Positions 27,609 to 36,915 of a stretch of DNA of 64,000 nt are shown one piece after another (position 1 is the first letter of the stretch; each line of letters begins with the position of its first letter). A model generated the notes under the pieces. That model did not search any database, was not told where the DNA came from, and was given only the letters and a program-made list of their open reading frames with translations. The stretch comes from Pseudomonas lijiangensis (GTDB taxonomy: Bacteria > Pseudomonadota > Gammaproteobacteria > Pseudomonadales > Pseudomonadaceae), in contig NZ_CP076668.1 of assembly GCF_018968705.1 (NCBI RefSeq), forward strand, positions 4,165,001 through 4,229,000, written 5' to 3'. Both the position numbers and the translations under genes were made by a program.

Positions 27609-28472
27609 TCAGACGGAGGCTGGAGGCTGTTCATGTTTGAATCTGCACCACAATGGCGGCAGATCTTCGGGCAACGGCCGGTATATACCGATCTCGGACC
27701 ATGCGCCAGGGCCATGGAAATCGCTGCCGGCGGTAACCAGCAGACCGAACTCACGGGCCAGTATCGCCAGGGTTCCGACCTGATCGGCAGGTTGCATGCC
27801 ATTGACCACTTCGATGGCGTGACCACCAGCCTGGATGAAATCGGCGACCAGTTTACGCCGTTTACTGCGTGTGAAGTCATAATGCGATGGATGCGCGAGG
27901 CTGACCCAGGCACCTGAAGCCCGCAAAGTGGCGACGGTTTCGTCCAGAGTCGGCCAATGCTGCTTCACATCCCCCAGCTTGCCCGCCCCCAGCCATTTGC
28001 GAAAAGCCTCGGCACGATCCTTTACAAAACCGGCACGCACCAGATAGTCGGCAAAGTGCGGTCGGGCCGGAGCATTACCGCTGTCGCCCAGCTCCTGCTG
28101 GATCGCCCGGGCACCTTCCAGCGCCCCAGGCATACCTTTTATCGCCAATTTGCGACTGATTTCCTCGGCCCGGAGCCAGCGGCCTTCGTGCAAACGATCG
28201 ATGGCTTCCACCAGCGCCGGGGCCTCCACGTCGAATCCGTAGCCCAGAATATGGATGGTTGCTCCTCCCCAGGTGCAGGACAGCTCGACGCCATTGACCA
28301 GTTGCATCCCCAGGGAATGCGCGGCCGCGCGGGCTTCTTCGAGGCCTTCGACCGTGTCATGGTCGGTCAGCGACAGGACCCGCACACCGTTTTCATAGGC
28401 ACGGGCAACCACGGCCGCTGGCGCAAGAGAGCCATCCGACGCGGTGCTGTGGCAGTGCAGGTCAACATTCAT
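27609..28472 (-). CDS. PHP-domain phosphoesterase (YciV / RNase AM type)
   Basis: The protein has 287 residues. The PHP metal-binding motifs are plain: DLHCHSTASDGSLAP at the N terminus, SLTDHDTVEGLEEA, SLAHPSHYDFTRSK and TAGSDFHGPG. E. coli YciV hydrolyses 3',5'-nucleoside bisphosphates and trims RNA 5' ends. The gene is first of the minus-strand run (YciV, YciO-type, scpA, scpB, DUF1289, rluB) and is divergent from yciB-yciI, an arrangement seen in many Pseudomonas. Confidence 0.9.
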   Translation of the reverse strand: MNVDLHCHSTASDGSLAPAAVVARAYENGVRVLSLTDHDTVEGLEEARAAAHSLGMQLVNGVELSCTWGGATIHILGYGFDVEAPALVEAIDRLHEGRWLRAEEISRKLAIKGMPGALEGARAIQQELGDSGNAPARPHFADYLVRAGFVKDRAEAFRKWLGAGKLGDVKQHWPTLDETVATLRASGAWVSLAHPSHYDFTRSKRRKLVADFIQAGGHAIEVVNGMQPADQVGTLAILAREFGLLVTAGSDFHGPGAWSEIGIYRPLPEDLPPLWCRFKHEQPPASV

Positions 28473-28539
28473 ATTCGGGAGCTATCGCTGTCTTTGATGT
28501 TTGTTATTATGCCGTCACATCCTGCTTCTGGCTGCCATT

Positions 28540-29139
28540 GTGAAACAATTCATAGACTTCATCCCGCTGATCCTGTTTTTCATCGTCTACAAGACCGAAC
28601 CTCGCGCTGTCGACATCCTGGGCAACAGTTACATGCTAGGCGGGATTTTCAGTGCGACCGCGATGCTGATCGCCAGCTCCCTGGTCGTCTACGGGATCCT
28701 GTACGTCAAGCAGCGCAAACTGGAAAAAAGCCAGTGGCTGACCCTGGTAGCCTGCCTGGTCTTCGGCAGCCTGACACTGGCCTTTCACAGCGAAACCTTC
28801 CTCAAGTGGAAAGCCCCGGTGGTCAACTGGCTGTTTGCCCTGGCATTTGCCGGCAGCCACTTCATCGGTGATCGCCCGCTGATCCAGCGCGTCATGGGCC
28901 ACGCCCTGACACTGCCTGCTGCAGTCTGGGTCAAACTCAACATTGCCTGGGTCCTGTTCTTCATTTTCTGCGGTGCGGCCAACCTGTATGTGGCCTTTAC
29001 CTATCAGGACTTCTGGGTCGACTTCAAAGTCTTCGGCAGTCTGGCCATGACCCTGATCTTCCTGGTGGCTCAAGGTATCTACCTGAGCCGTCACCTGAGT
29101 GACGCGGCCCCTTCTTCCACTACCAAAACCGAGGACTGA
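28540..29139 (+). CDS. yciB: YciB inner-membrane septation protein A
   Basis: The protein has 199 residues, start GTG at 28540 giving [14 protein letters not shown] as in E. coli YciB. Five membrane helices are predicted. The family motifs [38 protein letters not shown] and NLYVAF are present. YciB acts with division and envelope synthesis proteins. It forms a unit with yciI, two bases downstream. Confidence 0.92.
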   Translation: MKQFIDFIPLILFFIVYKTEPRAVDILGNSYMLGGIFSATAMLIASSLVVYGILYVKQRKLEKSQWLTLVACLVFGSLTLAFHSETFLKWKAPVVNWLFALAFAGSHFIGDRPLIQRVMGHALTLPAAVWVKLNIAWVLFFIFCGAANLYVAFTYQDFWVDFKVFGSLAMTLIFLVAQGIYLSRHLSDAAPSSTTKTED

Positions 29140-29140
29140 C

Positions 29141-29440
29141 ATGCTCTACGCCATCATTGCTACAGATGTTCCCGACTCGCTGGAAAAACGCCTGAGCGTA
29201 CGTCCTGCTCACCTGGAGCGCATCATCGCCCTCAAGGACGCAGGCCGTCTGGTGCTGGCGGGTCCACATCCAGCCGTGGACAGCAATGATCCAGGCCCGG
29301 CCGGTTTCAGCGGCAGCCTGATCGTCGCCGAGTTCGAGTCCCTGAGCGCTGCCGAAACCTGGGCCAAGGCCGATCCGTTCGTTGCCGCAGGCGTCTATGG
29401 CAATGTTGTGGTCAAGCCGTTCAAGCAAGTCCTGCCATAA
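29141..29440 (+). CDS. yciI: YciI family protein
   Basis: The protein has 99 residues with the ferredoxin-like YCII fold: [39 protein letters not shown] and the C-terminal [16 protein letters not shown]. The conserved His/Asp pair of the family (RPAHLER and ADPF) is present. The biochemical role is unknown; some relatives act in dehalogenation. It follows yciB directly. Confidence 0.92.
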   Translation: MLYAIIATDVPDSLEKRLSVRPAHLERIIALKDAGRLVLAGPHPAVDSNDPGPAGFSGSLIVAEFESLSAAETWAKADPFVAAGVYGNVVVKPFKQVLP

Positions 29441-29577
29441 ATGCAACGCCCCCGATCCTGTCCGCCTGGGCAGGATCGCGCAACACCCTCCTGCCTCGCG
29501 ATACTCATCATTCCCGCCTCCCTGCCGACAACCTCATCGATATTTCGAATAGAAACGGCTCTATCAAGGGAGTTCAG

Positions 29578-29991
29578 ATGCGTCCAGGTGTGTTGTGTCT
29601 GTTGATGATGGTGTTAGCGGTAAACAGTGCCGCTCAGGCCGAGGAAACCAGTGATTCCGGCAACGTGCAGGCATTGCATTTGCCCAGCCCTGCCAGCCGG
29701 ATTGCCGAGCTTGAACAGCGACTCAGGGAAAGCGAGCGCCTGCGCGAAGAACAGCTCAGGCTGGCGCAGAATGCCGAGGCCGAGCGTGAAAGCGCGCAAC
29801 TCGCACGTTTGCGTCAAGAGAACCAGAGACTCAAGCTGCAGCTCAAGGAAGCACAGTCCATCGCGTCATCACGCTTGCTGACCGAACAGCAGCAATGGTT
29901 CATTGCAGGCGGTGGCGTTGCGGTAATAGCCCTGGTGTGCGGTATATTTGTCGGCGGTCGACGTAAGCAACGTCAGCAATGGCTAAATTGA
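29578..29991 (+). CDS. Hypothetical envelope protein with coiled coil and C-terminal membrane helix
   Basis: The protein has 137 residues. It has a signal peptide (cleavage near AQA), a coiled-coil segment of Glu, Arg, Leu and Gln heptads (residues ~40-100), and one C-terminal membrane helix with a basic end (GGVAVIALVCGIFVGGRRKQR). This layout resembles the C-terminal part of the SH3-containing family with a similar coil and anchor, but the SH3 domain is missing. It is 7 bases upstream of the response regulator and may be co-transcribed. Confidence 0.65.
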   Translation: MRPGVLCLLMMVLAVNSAAQAEETSDSGNVQALHLPSPASRIAELEQRLRESERLREEQLRLAQNAEAERESAQLARLRQENQRLKLQLKEAQSIASSRLLTEQQQWFIAGGGVAVIALVCGIFVGGRRKQRQQWLN

Positions 29992-29998
29992 GTGAGTC

Positions 29999-30676
29999 AT
30001 GAGCGAGCTGTTACTAATTGATGATGATCAGGAGCTGTGTGAGCTTCTGAGCAGTTGGCTGAGCCAGGAAGGTTTTCAGGTCCGCGCCTGTCACGACGGC
30101 CACAGTGCGCGTCGGGCACTGGCGGAAACCGCTCCGTCTGCCGTGGTGCTGGACGTGATGCTGCCCGATGGCAGCGGCCTTGAACTGCTCAAGCAACTGC
30201 GCACCGACCATCCCGAGCTTCCTGTGGTCATGCTCTCGGCCCGGGGCGAGCCTCTGGACCGCATCCTCGGCCTCGAACTGGGTGCCGACGACTATCTGGC
30301 CAAACCCTGCGACCCGCGGGAACTGACGGCCAGGCTGCGCGCCGTACTGCGCCGCAGCCATCCGGTCGCCACCTCCAGCCAGCTTGAACTGGGCGACCTG
30401 TGCTTCAGCCCGGTGCGCGGCGTGGTCAGCATCGATGAAAAAGAACTGACCCTGACCATTTCCGAAAGCCGCCTGCTCGAAGCGCTGCTGCGTCAACCGG
30501 GCGAGCCTCTGGACAAGCAGGAGCTGGCGCAGCTGGCCCTGGGGCGCAAACTGACGTTGTATGACCGCAGCCTGGACATGCACGTCAGCAACCTGCGCAA
30601 GAAGATCGGCCCGCATGCCGATGGCCGGCCTCGTATCGTGGCGCTGCGTAGCCGCGGTTATTACTACAGCCTGTGA
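29999..30676 (+). CDS. OmpR/CpxR-type response regulator
   Basis: The protein has 225 residues. The receiver domain has the acidic pair DDD (residues 8-10), the phosphorylation site Asp-52 in VVLDVMLPDGSG and the Lys of AKPCDP. The C-terminal winged helix has LTISESRLLEALLRQPGEPL and SLDMHVSNLRKKIG. With the Spy-like gene and the sensor kinase downstream it forms a set like CpxR-CpxP-CpxA, so it probably answers envelope or metal stress; this is inference from order. Confidence 0.9.
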   Translation: MSELLLIDDDQELCELLSSWLSQEGFQVRACHDGHSARRALAETAPSAVVLDVMLPDGSGLELLKQLRTDHPELPVVMLSARGEPLDRILGLELGADDYLAKPCDPRELTARLRAVLRRSHPVATSSQLELGDLCFSPVRGVVSIDEKELTLTISESRLLEALLRQPGEPLDKQELAQLALGRKLTLYDRSLDMHVSNLRKKIGPHADGRPRIVALRSRGYYYSL

Positions 30677-30817
30677 AGCAAAAGCCCCGGTGCCTGGTAA
30701 ACCCGGGTGCCGGTTCGCTTTACACAAGCTTTACCGAGGGCTGACCGCCCTTGACCTTGATCTCCCTAAACTGGGCTCCAACGGCAACGAGCCGCACCAG
30801 AGACAAGGAGATTCACC

Positions 30818-31279
30818 ATGCGCAAGACCCTCATCGCTTTGATGCTCGCAGCAGCACTGCCTACCGTCGCCATGGCCGTACCACCACCGGGTGGCCCGGA
30901 AGCCGACGTACCGGGCATCCATCAGGATCGCGATCATCGCGGCCCAGGTCCGGAAATGAAACGTGGCCCCGGCCCTTTTGCCGATCTGGATCTGACTCGC
31001 GAACAACGCCGTGACATCGGTAAATTGATGGGCGAGCAGATGAAAGACCGCCGCGACGTCACCGAGCGCTACCTGGCCAAGCTGCCCCCGGCAGACCAGA
31101 AAGCCATGAAAGACGAACTGGATGCCAAACGGGCCAAGACCGACAGCGAGATCCGCGCCCTGCTCAAGCCGGATCAGCAGAAGGAGTTCGACGAGATTCG
31201 CAAGAAACAGGAAGAGCGCCGCGCCGAATGGGCTGAATTCAAAGCCTGGAAAGCGGAAAAGGCAAAAAAGGCGCAATAA
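30818..31279 (+). CDS. Spy/CpxP-like periplasmic protein
   Basis: The protein has 153 residues. It has a signal peptide (cleavage near AMA), a Pro/Gly/His-rich region and two copies of the LTxxQ-type motif (LDLTREQRRDIG and LLKPDQQKEFDEI) in a helical hairpin. Spy/CpxP proteins are ATP-independent chaperones or sensor inhibitors. The His-rich DRDHRGPG part could bind metal. It stands between the regulator and the kinase genes; a terminator-like stem follows. Confidence 0.8.
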   Translation: MRKTLIALMLAAALPTVAMAVPPPGGPEADVPGIHQDRDHRGPGPEMKRGPGPFADLDLTREQRRDIGKLMGEQMKDRRDVTERYLAKLPPADQKAMKDELDAKRAKTDSEIRALLKPDQQKEFDEIRKKQEERRAEWAEFKAWKAEKAKKAQ

Positions 31280-31310
31280 TCGCCAGACTGTAAGTTGCTA
31301 CTTAACTCAA

Positions 31311-31341
31311 ACCCGACAGGCTCCCTGCCTGTCGGGTTTCT
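31311..31341 (+). terminator. Intrinsic terminator after the Spy-like gene
   Basis: ACCCGACAGGC and GCCTGTCGGGT form an 11-bp stem with a TCCCT-type loop followed by TTTCT. It lies only 20 bases before the kinase start codon, so it may attenuate rather than fully block kinase expression. Confidence 0.75.
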
Positions 31342-31357
31342 CCATTGAGGTCATCCT

Positions 31358-32698
31358 GTGCGTTCATTGTTCTGGCGAATCCTGGCCAGCTTCTGGTTAG
31401 CCATAGCCTTGGTTGCAGGCCTGTCGATTCTGCTTGGGCACATGCTCAATCAGGATGCCTGGATTCTCAGCCGTCATCCGGTCCTGAACGAGCTGCCGAA
31501 AAAGTGGGTGCAGATCTATGAGGAGCAAGGCGCAGCCACGGCACAGGACTACCTGCAGAACGTAAAGCGCCGCAACCGCATCGATGTGCAGGTGCTCAAT
31601 GACAATGGCGAACCTGTAGTGCTCGGCACCTTTCCTCCACGGGCAGCAGCCTTTGAAGCCCGTCAGCAGGACGACTCGCGCCAGTTGCCATGGCGCCGCC
31701 TGACCACCGAATACACCAGCGACAGTACCGGCATCACTTACCTGCTGATCTTTCGCATCCCGCATCCAGAGATCGAAGACTGGCACCGCCAGAGCCTGAT
31801 GTGGCCACTGAGCGCACTGGGCATCGCGCTGGTGGTACTGACGCTGTTCAGCCTTTTTGTAACGCTCTCCATCACCCGGCCACTGAGTCGGTTGCGCGGT
31901 GCCGTGCACGATCTGGGGCAAACCAGCTATCAGCAACACAGCCTGGCACAGCTGGCCAACCGCCGGGACGAGTTCGGTGTACTGGCGACCGACTTCAACC
32001 GCATGGGCGCACGCCTGCAAAGCCTGATCGGCAGCCAGCGTCAACTGCTTCGCGATGTGTCACATGAATTGCGCTCGCCTCTGGCCCGACTGCGCATTGC
32101 CCTGGCACTGGCCGAGCGGGCGGAACCGGCAGAGCGGGAAAAACTCTGGCCACGCCTGGGCCGCGAATGCGACCGCCTGGAAGCCCTGATCAGCGAGATT
32201 CTTGCACTGGCCCGCCTGGATGCCGACTTTGGCAGCCCGGAGCCTGTGGAACTGGGCAATATGCTGCAGCGCCTGAAAAACGACACGCAACTGGACGACG
32301 AACCTCAGAACATCAGGGTTCAGGTCCAGGACAACCTGCAACTGCAAGGCTGGCCGGACATGCTCGAACGTGCGGTGGACAACCTGCTGCGCAACGCCCT
32401 GCGCTTCAGTCCGCCGGGACAGCCCATCGATGTGCAGGCCATGCGCGTGGGCAATCATGTGCAACTGAGCGTGCGCGACCGCGGCCCCGGCGTCGCGGCA
32501 GAACATCTGCCACAACTGGGCGAACCGTTTTACCGCGCACCCGGCCAGACAGCGCCCGGCCACGGCCTGGGCCTGGCCATCGCCAAACGGGCGGCGGAGC
32601 GTCACGGTGGCAGCCTGACACTGGGCAATCACCCGGAAGGCGGCTTCCTTGCCACGCTGGAAATACCGATGGAACCTGTCAACCCGCAGACAAACTGA
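31358..32698 (+). CDS. CpxA-type sensor histidine kinase
   Basis: The protein has 446 residues. Membrane helices lie at residues ~8-28 and ~148-172 with a periplasmic sensor of about 120 residues between. A HAMP domain follows, then the H-box with His-236 in DVSHELRSPLARLRI, the N box in AVDNLLRNALRFSP, DRGPGVAAEHLPQLGEPFYR and GHGLGLAIAKRAAERH. It should phosphorylate the regulator encoded 0.7 kb upstream. The signal is unknown. The start GTG at 31358 is taken because it begins the first membrane helix. Confidence 0.9.
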   Translation: MRSLFWRILASFWLAIALVAGLSILLGHMLNQDAWILSRHPVLNELPKKWVQIYEEQGAATAQDYLQNVKRRNRIDVQVLNDNGEPVVLGTFPPRAAAFEARQQDDSRQLPWRRLTTEYTSDSTGITYLLIFRIPHPEIEDWHRQSLMWPLSALGIALVVLTLFSLFVTLSITRPLSRLRGAVHDLGQTSYQQHSLAQLANRRDEFGVLATDFNRMGARLQSLIGSQRQLLRDVSHELRSPLARLRIALALAERAEPAEREKLWPRLGRECDRLEALISEILALARLDADFGSPEPVELGNMLQRLKNDTQLDDEPQNIRVQVQDNLQLQGWPDMLERAVDNLLRNALRFSPPGQPIDVQAMRVGNHVQLSVRDRGPGVAAEHLPQLGEPFYRAPGQTAPGHGLGLAIAKRAAERHGGSLTLGNHPEGGFLATLEIPMEPVNPQTN

Positions 32699-32731
32699 TC
32701 GATTCCGGTCGCTCGCCCGAGCGACCGGTCA

Positions 32732-33292
32732 TCAGCCCTGCCACTCGCTGACAAAACCACCCACGTCCACTTTCGGCGCTTCACGTGGCGGGTTTTGTGG
32801 CGTGCCCAGATACAGGAAGGCAATGACCTCTTCGTCATCGGCCAGTCCGAAGCCCTTGGCAACATGGGGTGAGTACGACAGATCGCCCGTACGCCATACC
32901 GCTCCGACACCCTGGGCATAAGCGGCCAGCAGCACGGCATGCGCGGCGCAGCCAGCGGTAATCAGTTGCTCCTTGCGCGGCACCTTGAAGTGATCCTGCA
33001 AGCGCGCAACCACCACGACCACCAGCGGAGCACGCAACGGCCCCAGACGCGCCTTGTCCAGAGCCTGGGGCGTGATTTCACCACCACCCTGCTGCAGAGC
33101 CTCGACCAGCAACTCGCCCATGCGCTCGCGAGCCGGACCTTCGACCGTGATGAAACGATAAGGCCGCAGTTGACCATGATCGGGTGAGCGCAAGGCTGCG
33201 CCAAACAGGATTTCCCGCTGTGCAGCATCCGGAGCGGGATCGACCAATCGTGGTACAGAAACACGATTGAGCAAAACGTCGAGTGCCTCCAT
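32732..33292 (-). CDS. Nitroreductase family protein (YdjA type)
   Basis: The protein has 186 residues. The start at 33292 has a perfect AAGGAGG eight bases upstream. The FMN-binding features of the small YdjA group are present: NRVSVPRLVDPAP, GAALRSPDHGQLRPYRF, AAHAVLLAAYAQGVGAVWRTG and YLGTPQ. The enzyme reduces nitro compounds or quinones with NAD(P)H; the natural substrate is unknown. It converges on the sensor kinase gene. Confidence 0.9.
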   Translation of the reverse strand: MEALDVLLNRVSVPRLVDPAPDAAQREILFGAALRSPDHGQLRPYRFITVEGPARERMGELLVEALQQGGGEITPQALDKARLGPLRAPLVVVVVARLQDHFKVPRKEQLITAGCAAHAVLLAAYAQGVGAVWRTGDLSYSPHVAKGFGLADDEEVIAFLYLGTPQNPPREAPKVDVGGFVSEWQG

Positions 33293-33454
33293 GGGCGACC
33301 TCCTTGAGAATTGATCGGGCATTCTAGAATGGGTTCAGAGTCAATAACGAGCACGTCGAACAATTACTTACCACCAATGACCTTTGCCAGTCGGTTTACA
33401 TGCCCTCTGGCACAGGTAAAATGACCGCCCTTCCCTATTCAGTCCGAGCAGTTC

Positions 33455-34909
33455 ATGGCGTTGCCGACCCTTCGCATTATCGGTTTCATCATCGGCATAT
33501 TCCTGATCACTCTGGCAGTCGCCATGATCGTGCCCATGGCGACACTCGTCATCTACGAGCGTTTTGAAGACCTGCGCTCCTTTCTGTGGGCCAGCGCCAT
33601 CACCTTTATCGCGGGCCTGGCCCTGGTTGTGCCGGGCCGGCCGGAACATGTGCATCTGCGCCCACGGGACATGTACATGCTCACGGTTTCCAGCTGGATC
33701 ATCGTGTGCATCTTTGCCGCTCTTCCCTTCCTGCTGACCCAGCACATCAGCTACACCGACTCCTTCTTCGAGAGCATGTCGGGCATCACGGCCACCGGCT
33801 CGACCGTGCTCAGCAATCTGGACAGCATGTCACCGGGGATTCTGATCTGGCGCTCCATGCTGCACTGGCTGGGCGGCATCGGCTTCATCGGCATGGCAGT
33901 AGCGATCCTGCCACTGCTGCGCATCGGTGGCATGCGTCTGTTCCAGACCGAGTCTTCCGACCGGTCCGAGAAGGTCATGCCACGCTCGCACATGGTGGCC
34001 AAGTTCATCGTCCTGGCCTATGTCGGCTTTACCGCCCTGGGCAGTCTGGCGTTCTGGGCAGCAGGCATGAGCCTGTTCGACGCAATCAACCATGCAATGT
34101 CGGCGATTTCCACAGGCGGTTTCTCCACGTCCGACCTTTCCCTGGCAAAGTGGCAGCAACCGGCGGTTCACTGGGTCGCAATCGTGGTGATGATCCTCGG
34201 CAGCCTGCCCTTTACGCTTTACGTGGCAACCCTGCGTGGCAATCGCAAGGCGCTGATCAAGGATGAACAGGTTCAGGGCCTGATCGGTCTGCTGCTGGTG
34301 ACCTGGCTCATGATGACCCTCTGGTACGGCGCCACCACCGATCTGCCCTGGAGCGACGCACTGCGCCATGTGGCCCTTAACGTGACGTCAGTGGTCACCA
34401 CCACCGGCTTCGCCCTGGGCGACTACAGCCTGTGGGGCAATTTCTCGCTGATGCTGTTTTTCTATCTGGGCTTCATCGGCGGCTGTTCAGGCTCGACGGC
34501 GGGCGGCGTGAAGATTTTCCGCTTCCAGGTGGCCTACATCCTGCTCAAGGCCAACCTCAATCAGTTGATCCACCCGCGGGCCGTCATCAAGCAGAAGTAC
34601 AACGGACACAGGCTGGACGACGAAATCGTTCGGTCGATCCTGACCTTTTCGTTCTTCTTCACCATCACCATTTGCGTCATCGCCCTGCTGCTCTCCCTGC
34701 TGGGCCTGGACTGGATGACAGCCCTGACCGGCGCCGCGAGCACGGTATCCGGCGTGGGGCCGGGCCTGGGTGAAATCATCGGTCCAGCAGGCAATTTCTC
34801 CACACTGCCGGATGCTGCGAAATGGATTCTGTCCGCCGGCATGCTGCTGGGGCGCCTGGAGATCATCACGGTGCTGGTGCTTTGCGTACCCGCGTTCTGG
34901 CGGCATTGA
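33455..34909 (+). CDS. trkH: TrkH/TrkG family potassium uptake protein
   Basis: The protein has 484 residues with about ten to twelve membrane helices. The K+ channel-like pore loops are visible: SMSGITATGST, SAISTGGFST, VVTTTGFALGDY and GAASTVSGVGPGLG, four glycine-containing selectivity segments. SGSTAGGVKIFRF near residue 345 is characteristic. TrkH needs the TrkA regulator, encoded elsewhere. It stands alone in a GC-rich stretch. Confidence 0.92.
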   Translation: MALPTLRIIGFIIGIFLITLAVAMIVPMATLVIYERFEDLRSFLWASAITFIAGLALVVPGRPEHVHLRPRDMYMLTVSSWIIVCIFAALPFLLTQHISYTDSFFESMSGITATGSTVLSNLDSMSPGILIWRSMLHWLGGIGFIGMAVAILPLLRIGGMRLFQTESSDRSEKVMPRSHMVAKFIVLAYVGFTALGSLAFWAAGMSLFDAINHAMSAISTGGFSTSDLSLAKWQQPAVHWVAIVVMILGSLPFTLYVATLRGNRKALIKDEQVQGLIGLLLVTWLMMTLWYGATTDLPWSDALRHVALNVTSVVTTTGFALGDYSLWGNFSLMLFFYLGFIGGCSGSTAGGVKIFRFQVAYILLKANLNQLIHPRAVIKQKYNGHRLDDEIVRSILTFSFFFTITICVIALLLSLLGLDWMTALTGAASTVSGVGPGLGEIIGPAGNFSTLPDAAKWILSAGMLLGRLEIITVLVLCVPAFWRH

Positions 34910-34966
34910 TGCAGGGTTCACCTTCACTCGGCTAGACTGGAGCGAGCTGACATGAGGGTGGGCATC

Positions 34967-35278
34967 ATGGATCACGTCAAACGCTTCACCAGCTTCGCCG
35001 AGTTCTATCCTTTCTATCTGCAGGAACACCGCAGCAGCACCAGCCGACGCCTGCACTTCATCGGCACCAGCCTGGTGATTTTCCTGCTGGCTTTCGGTGT
35101 CGGCAGTGGTCGATGGTGGTTGTTGTGGCTGCTGCCCGTTGCCGGTTACGGCTTTGCATGGGCCGGGCATTTCTTCTTCGAGAAGAACCGGCCAGCCACT
35201 TTCAAGCATCCGTTCTATAGCCTGCTCGGTGACTTCGTCATGTACCGGGACATGCTGCTGGGCAAGGTGCCGTTCTAG
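34967..35278 (+). CDS. DUF962 / Mpo1-like membrane protein
   Basis: The protein has 103 residues. ATG at 34967 is preferred over the one five codons upstream because GAGGGTGGG lies before it. The pattern SRRLHFIGT, then two membrane helices, then WAGHFFFEKNRPATF with conserved His residues matches DUF962 proteins, the family of yeast Mpo1 (a fatty acid alpha-dioxygenase). Enzymatic activity in bacteria is not established. Confidence 0.87.
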   Translation: MDHVKRFTSFAEFYPFYLQEHRSSTSRRLHFIGTSLVIFLLAFGVGSGRWWLLWLLPVAGYGFAWAGHFFFEKNRPATFKHPFYSLLGDFVMYRDMLLGKVPF

Positions 35279-35284
35279 ACAGCA

Positions 35285-36106
35285 TCAGACGACGGACTCA
35301 ACCACAGGCTCCTGCTGCGCAGCGGCCTTTTGCTGAAGATGGGCGTCGGCCAGACGAAACAGTTCGATGGTGCCGTCCAGATGCTCGATCAGGGCGGTGC
35401 AGGACTCTACCCAGTCGCCGCAGTTGAGGTATTCCACCTCCCCGACCCTGCGGATTTCAGCATGGTGAATATGCCCGCACACCACGCCATCGAGGCCGCG
35501 CTTTACACATTCGTGGGCAATAGCTTCCTCGAAGTCGCTGATGAAACTCACGGCTGTCTTGACCTTGTGCTTCAGGTACGCCGACAGCGACCAGTAACCG
35601 TAGCCGTACTTAGCCCGCCAGTGGTTGAGCCAGCGATTGAGGGTCAGCGTGAATTCGTAGGCCGAATCCCCCAGAAAGGCCAGCCAGCGGTGATAGCGCG
35701 TGATGACGTCGAACTGATCCCCATGAATCACCAGCAATCGACGACCGTCCGCCGTCACGTGCACGGCCTCGTCCAGTAACTGGATATTACCCAGGATCAG
35801 TTTCGAGTAACGGCGCAGAAACTCATCATGATTGCCGGTGATATAAATCACCTCGGTGCCACGCTTGCTCATGGTCAGCAAGCGACGTATCACGTTGGTA
35901 TGCGCCTGGGGCCAGTACATGCCGCTGCGCATCTTCCAGCCGTCGATGATGTCGCCCACCAGATACACCTTGTCGGCCTGATAGCGCTTGAGGAACATCG
36001 ACAGATGCTCAGCCTGACAGTCGCGAGTGCCCAAGTGCACATCGGAAATCCACAAGGTCCGCACACGTTGCTTGGAGCTGGGTTTGGCAAGCTGAGCACT
36101 GCTCAT
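35285..36106 (-). CDS. LpxH-like calcineurin-type phosphoesterase
   Basis: The protein has 273 residues. The start at 36106 has GGAGG eight bases upstream. The metallophosphoesterase motifs are WISDVHLGT, VYLVGDIIDGW, ITGNHDEFL, VIHGDQFD and VCGHIHHAEI. Relatives of this length are usually named UDP-2,3-diacylglucosamine diphosphatase, but they form a group apart from the true LpxH of lipid A synthesis. The actual substrate is uncertain. It converges on the Mpo1-like gene, separated by six bases. Confidence 0.85.
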   Translation of the reverse strand: MSSAQLAKPSSKQRVRTLWISDVHLGTRDCQAEHLSMFLKRYQADKVYLVGDIIDGWKMRSGMYWPQAHTNVIRRLLTMSKRGTEVIYITGNHDEFLRRYSKLILGNIQLLDEAVHVTADGRRLLVIHGDQFDVITRYHRWLAFLGDSAYEFTLTLNRWLNHWRAKYGYGYWSLSAYLKHKVKTAVSFISDFEEAIAHECVKRGLDGVVCGHIHHAEIRRVGEVEYLNCGDWVESCTALIEHLDGTIELFRLADAHLQQKAAAQQEPVVESVV

Positions 36107-36205
36107 GGGAAGACCTCCGGCAGGTTTTCCAAGAGAGTGCGGCATGCGGGTTAATTGAATGTGACGCCCGCATGACCGTGTAGTGACAGAGCCCCAGCGC
36201 TGCTC

Positions 36206-36508
36206 TTACGGATTTTCAGGCTGGCCCGACCTGTCGTTGTGGCCCAGATCGCGCAGCGGATCGATCTGGTCACGCACCCGCTGCTTGAGCACCTTGGCCT
36301 CCGGAAAGCCCCCGTCAGCCTTGCGCTCCCAGATCTGCACGCCCGCGCAGGTGATGCGAAACACCCCACCCGTCCCGGGCTCCAGAGAAACCTTGCCTAG
36401 ATCGTCCGAAAACGTACTCAACAACTCCTGGGCCAGCCAGGCGGCGCGCAACAACCACTGGCATTGGGTGCAATAGGTAATGACAACTTCAGCTTTTTCG
36501 AGTGGCAT
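36206..36508 (-). CDS. SelT/SelW/SelH (Rdx) family protein
   Basis: The protein has 100 residues, start ATG at 36508. It has the thioredoxin-like redox motif CTQC at ITYCTQCQWLLRAAWLAQELLS, followed by LEPGTGGVFRI and a C-terminal LKQRVRDQIDP helix. In animals the second position is selenocysteine; here both are Cys. It is a small redox protein of unknown partner. It is the last ordinary gene before the AT-rich effector region. Confidence 0.88.
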   Translation of the reverse strand: MPLEKAEVVITYCTQCQWLLRAAWLAQELLSTFSDDLGKVSLEPGTGGVFRITCAGVQIWERKADGGFPEAKVLKQRVRDQIDPLRDLGHNDRSGQPENP

Positions 36509-36915
36509 GGACGAGCTCTTCAAGACAAATCAATTGATATACCCATGATAGGGCACCTGATAAACATTCCTTGTTTTCATGACGTATGTGGAACTCCATT
36601 TTTTAACTGCCCACCTATCAATAGTAGCCACAAGCCTTGATGCGCAATGTTTTGCGCACTCCATCTGCAAAAAACACTCTGCAAACCGCTACAGCCCTTG
36701 CAGATCAAGCCCGCCACCCTGCTGCGCACGATATTGCGCACATGCGCATTTTTTTGCGCAGTTAATCAGGAGAATTTGCTCAAAAAACAGGCAAAAACCG
36801 CTCATATAAAATTCAAGCTATTGATTTAAATAGGGAAATAATTTCAGGCATGACTCTTGATAGAGGCTATGCCATTAAGCGAGCAGCGTCGCTCGCAAGA
36901 ACAAAGGAACAAGGG
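36509..36915. other. AT-rich intergenic stretch upstream of the effector module
   Basis: About 400 bases with no convincing gene. Its main feature is a cluster of TGCGCA palindromes at 36641-36760. The rest is rich in A and T and differs in composition from the preceding genes. It presumably contains the promoter of the DUF4123 gene. Confidence 0.55.
36641..36760. repeat. Six TGCGCA palindromes, three pairs with 12-bp spacing
   Basis: TGCGCA occurs at 36641, 36653, 36723, 36735, 36743 and 36755. The start-to-start distances 36641/36653, 36723/36735 and 36743/36755 are all 12 bp, so each pair is TGCGCA-N6-TGCGCA. By chance 0.03 such hexamers would be expected in this length. The surrounding sequence is otherwise AT-rich. 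It could be an operator for a dimeric regulator or a recombination target. Confidence 0.8.
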
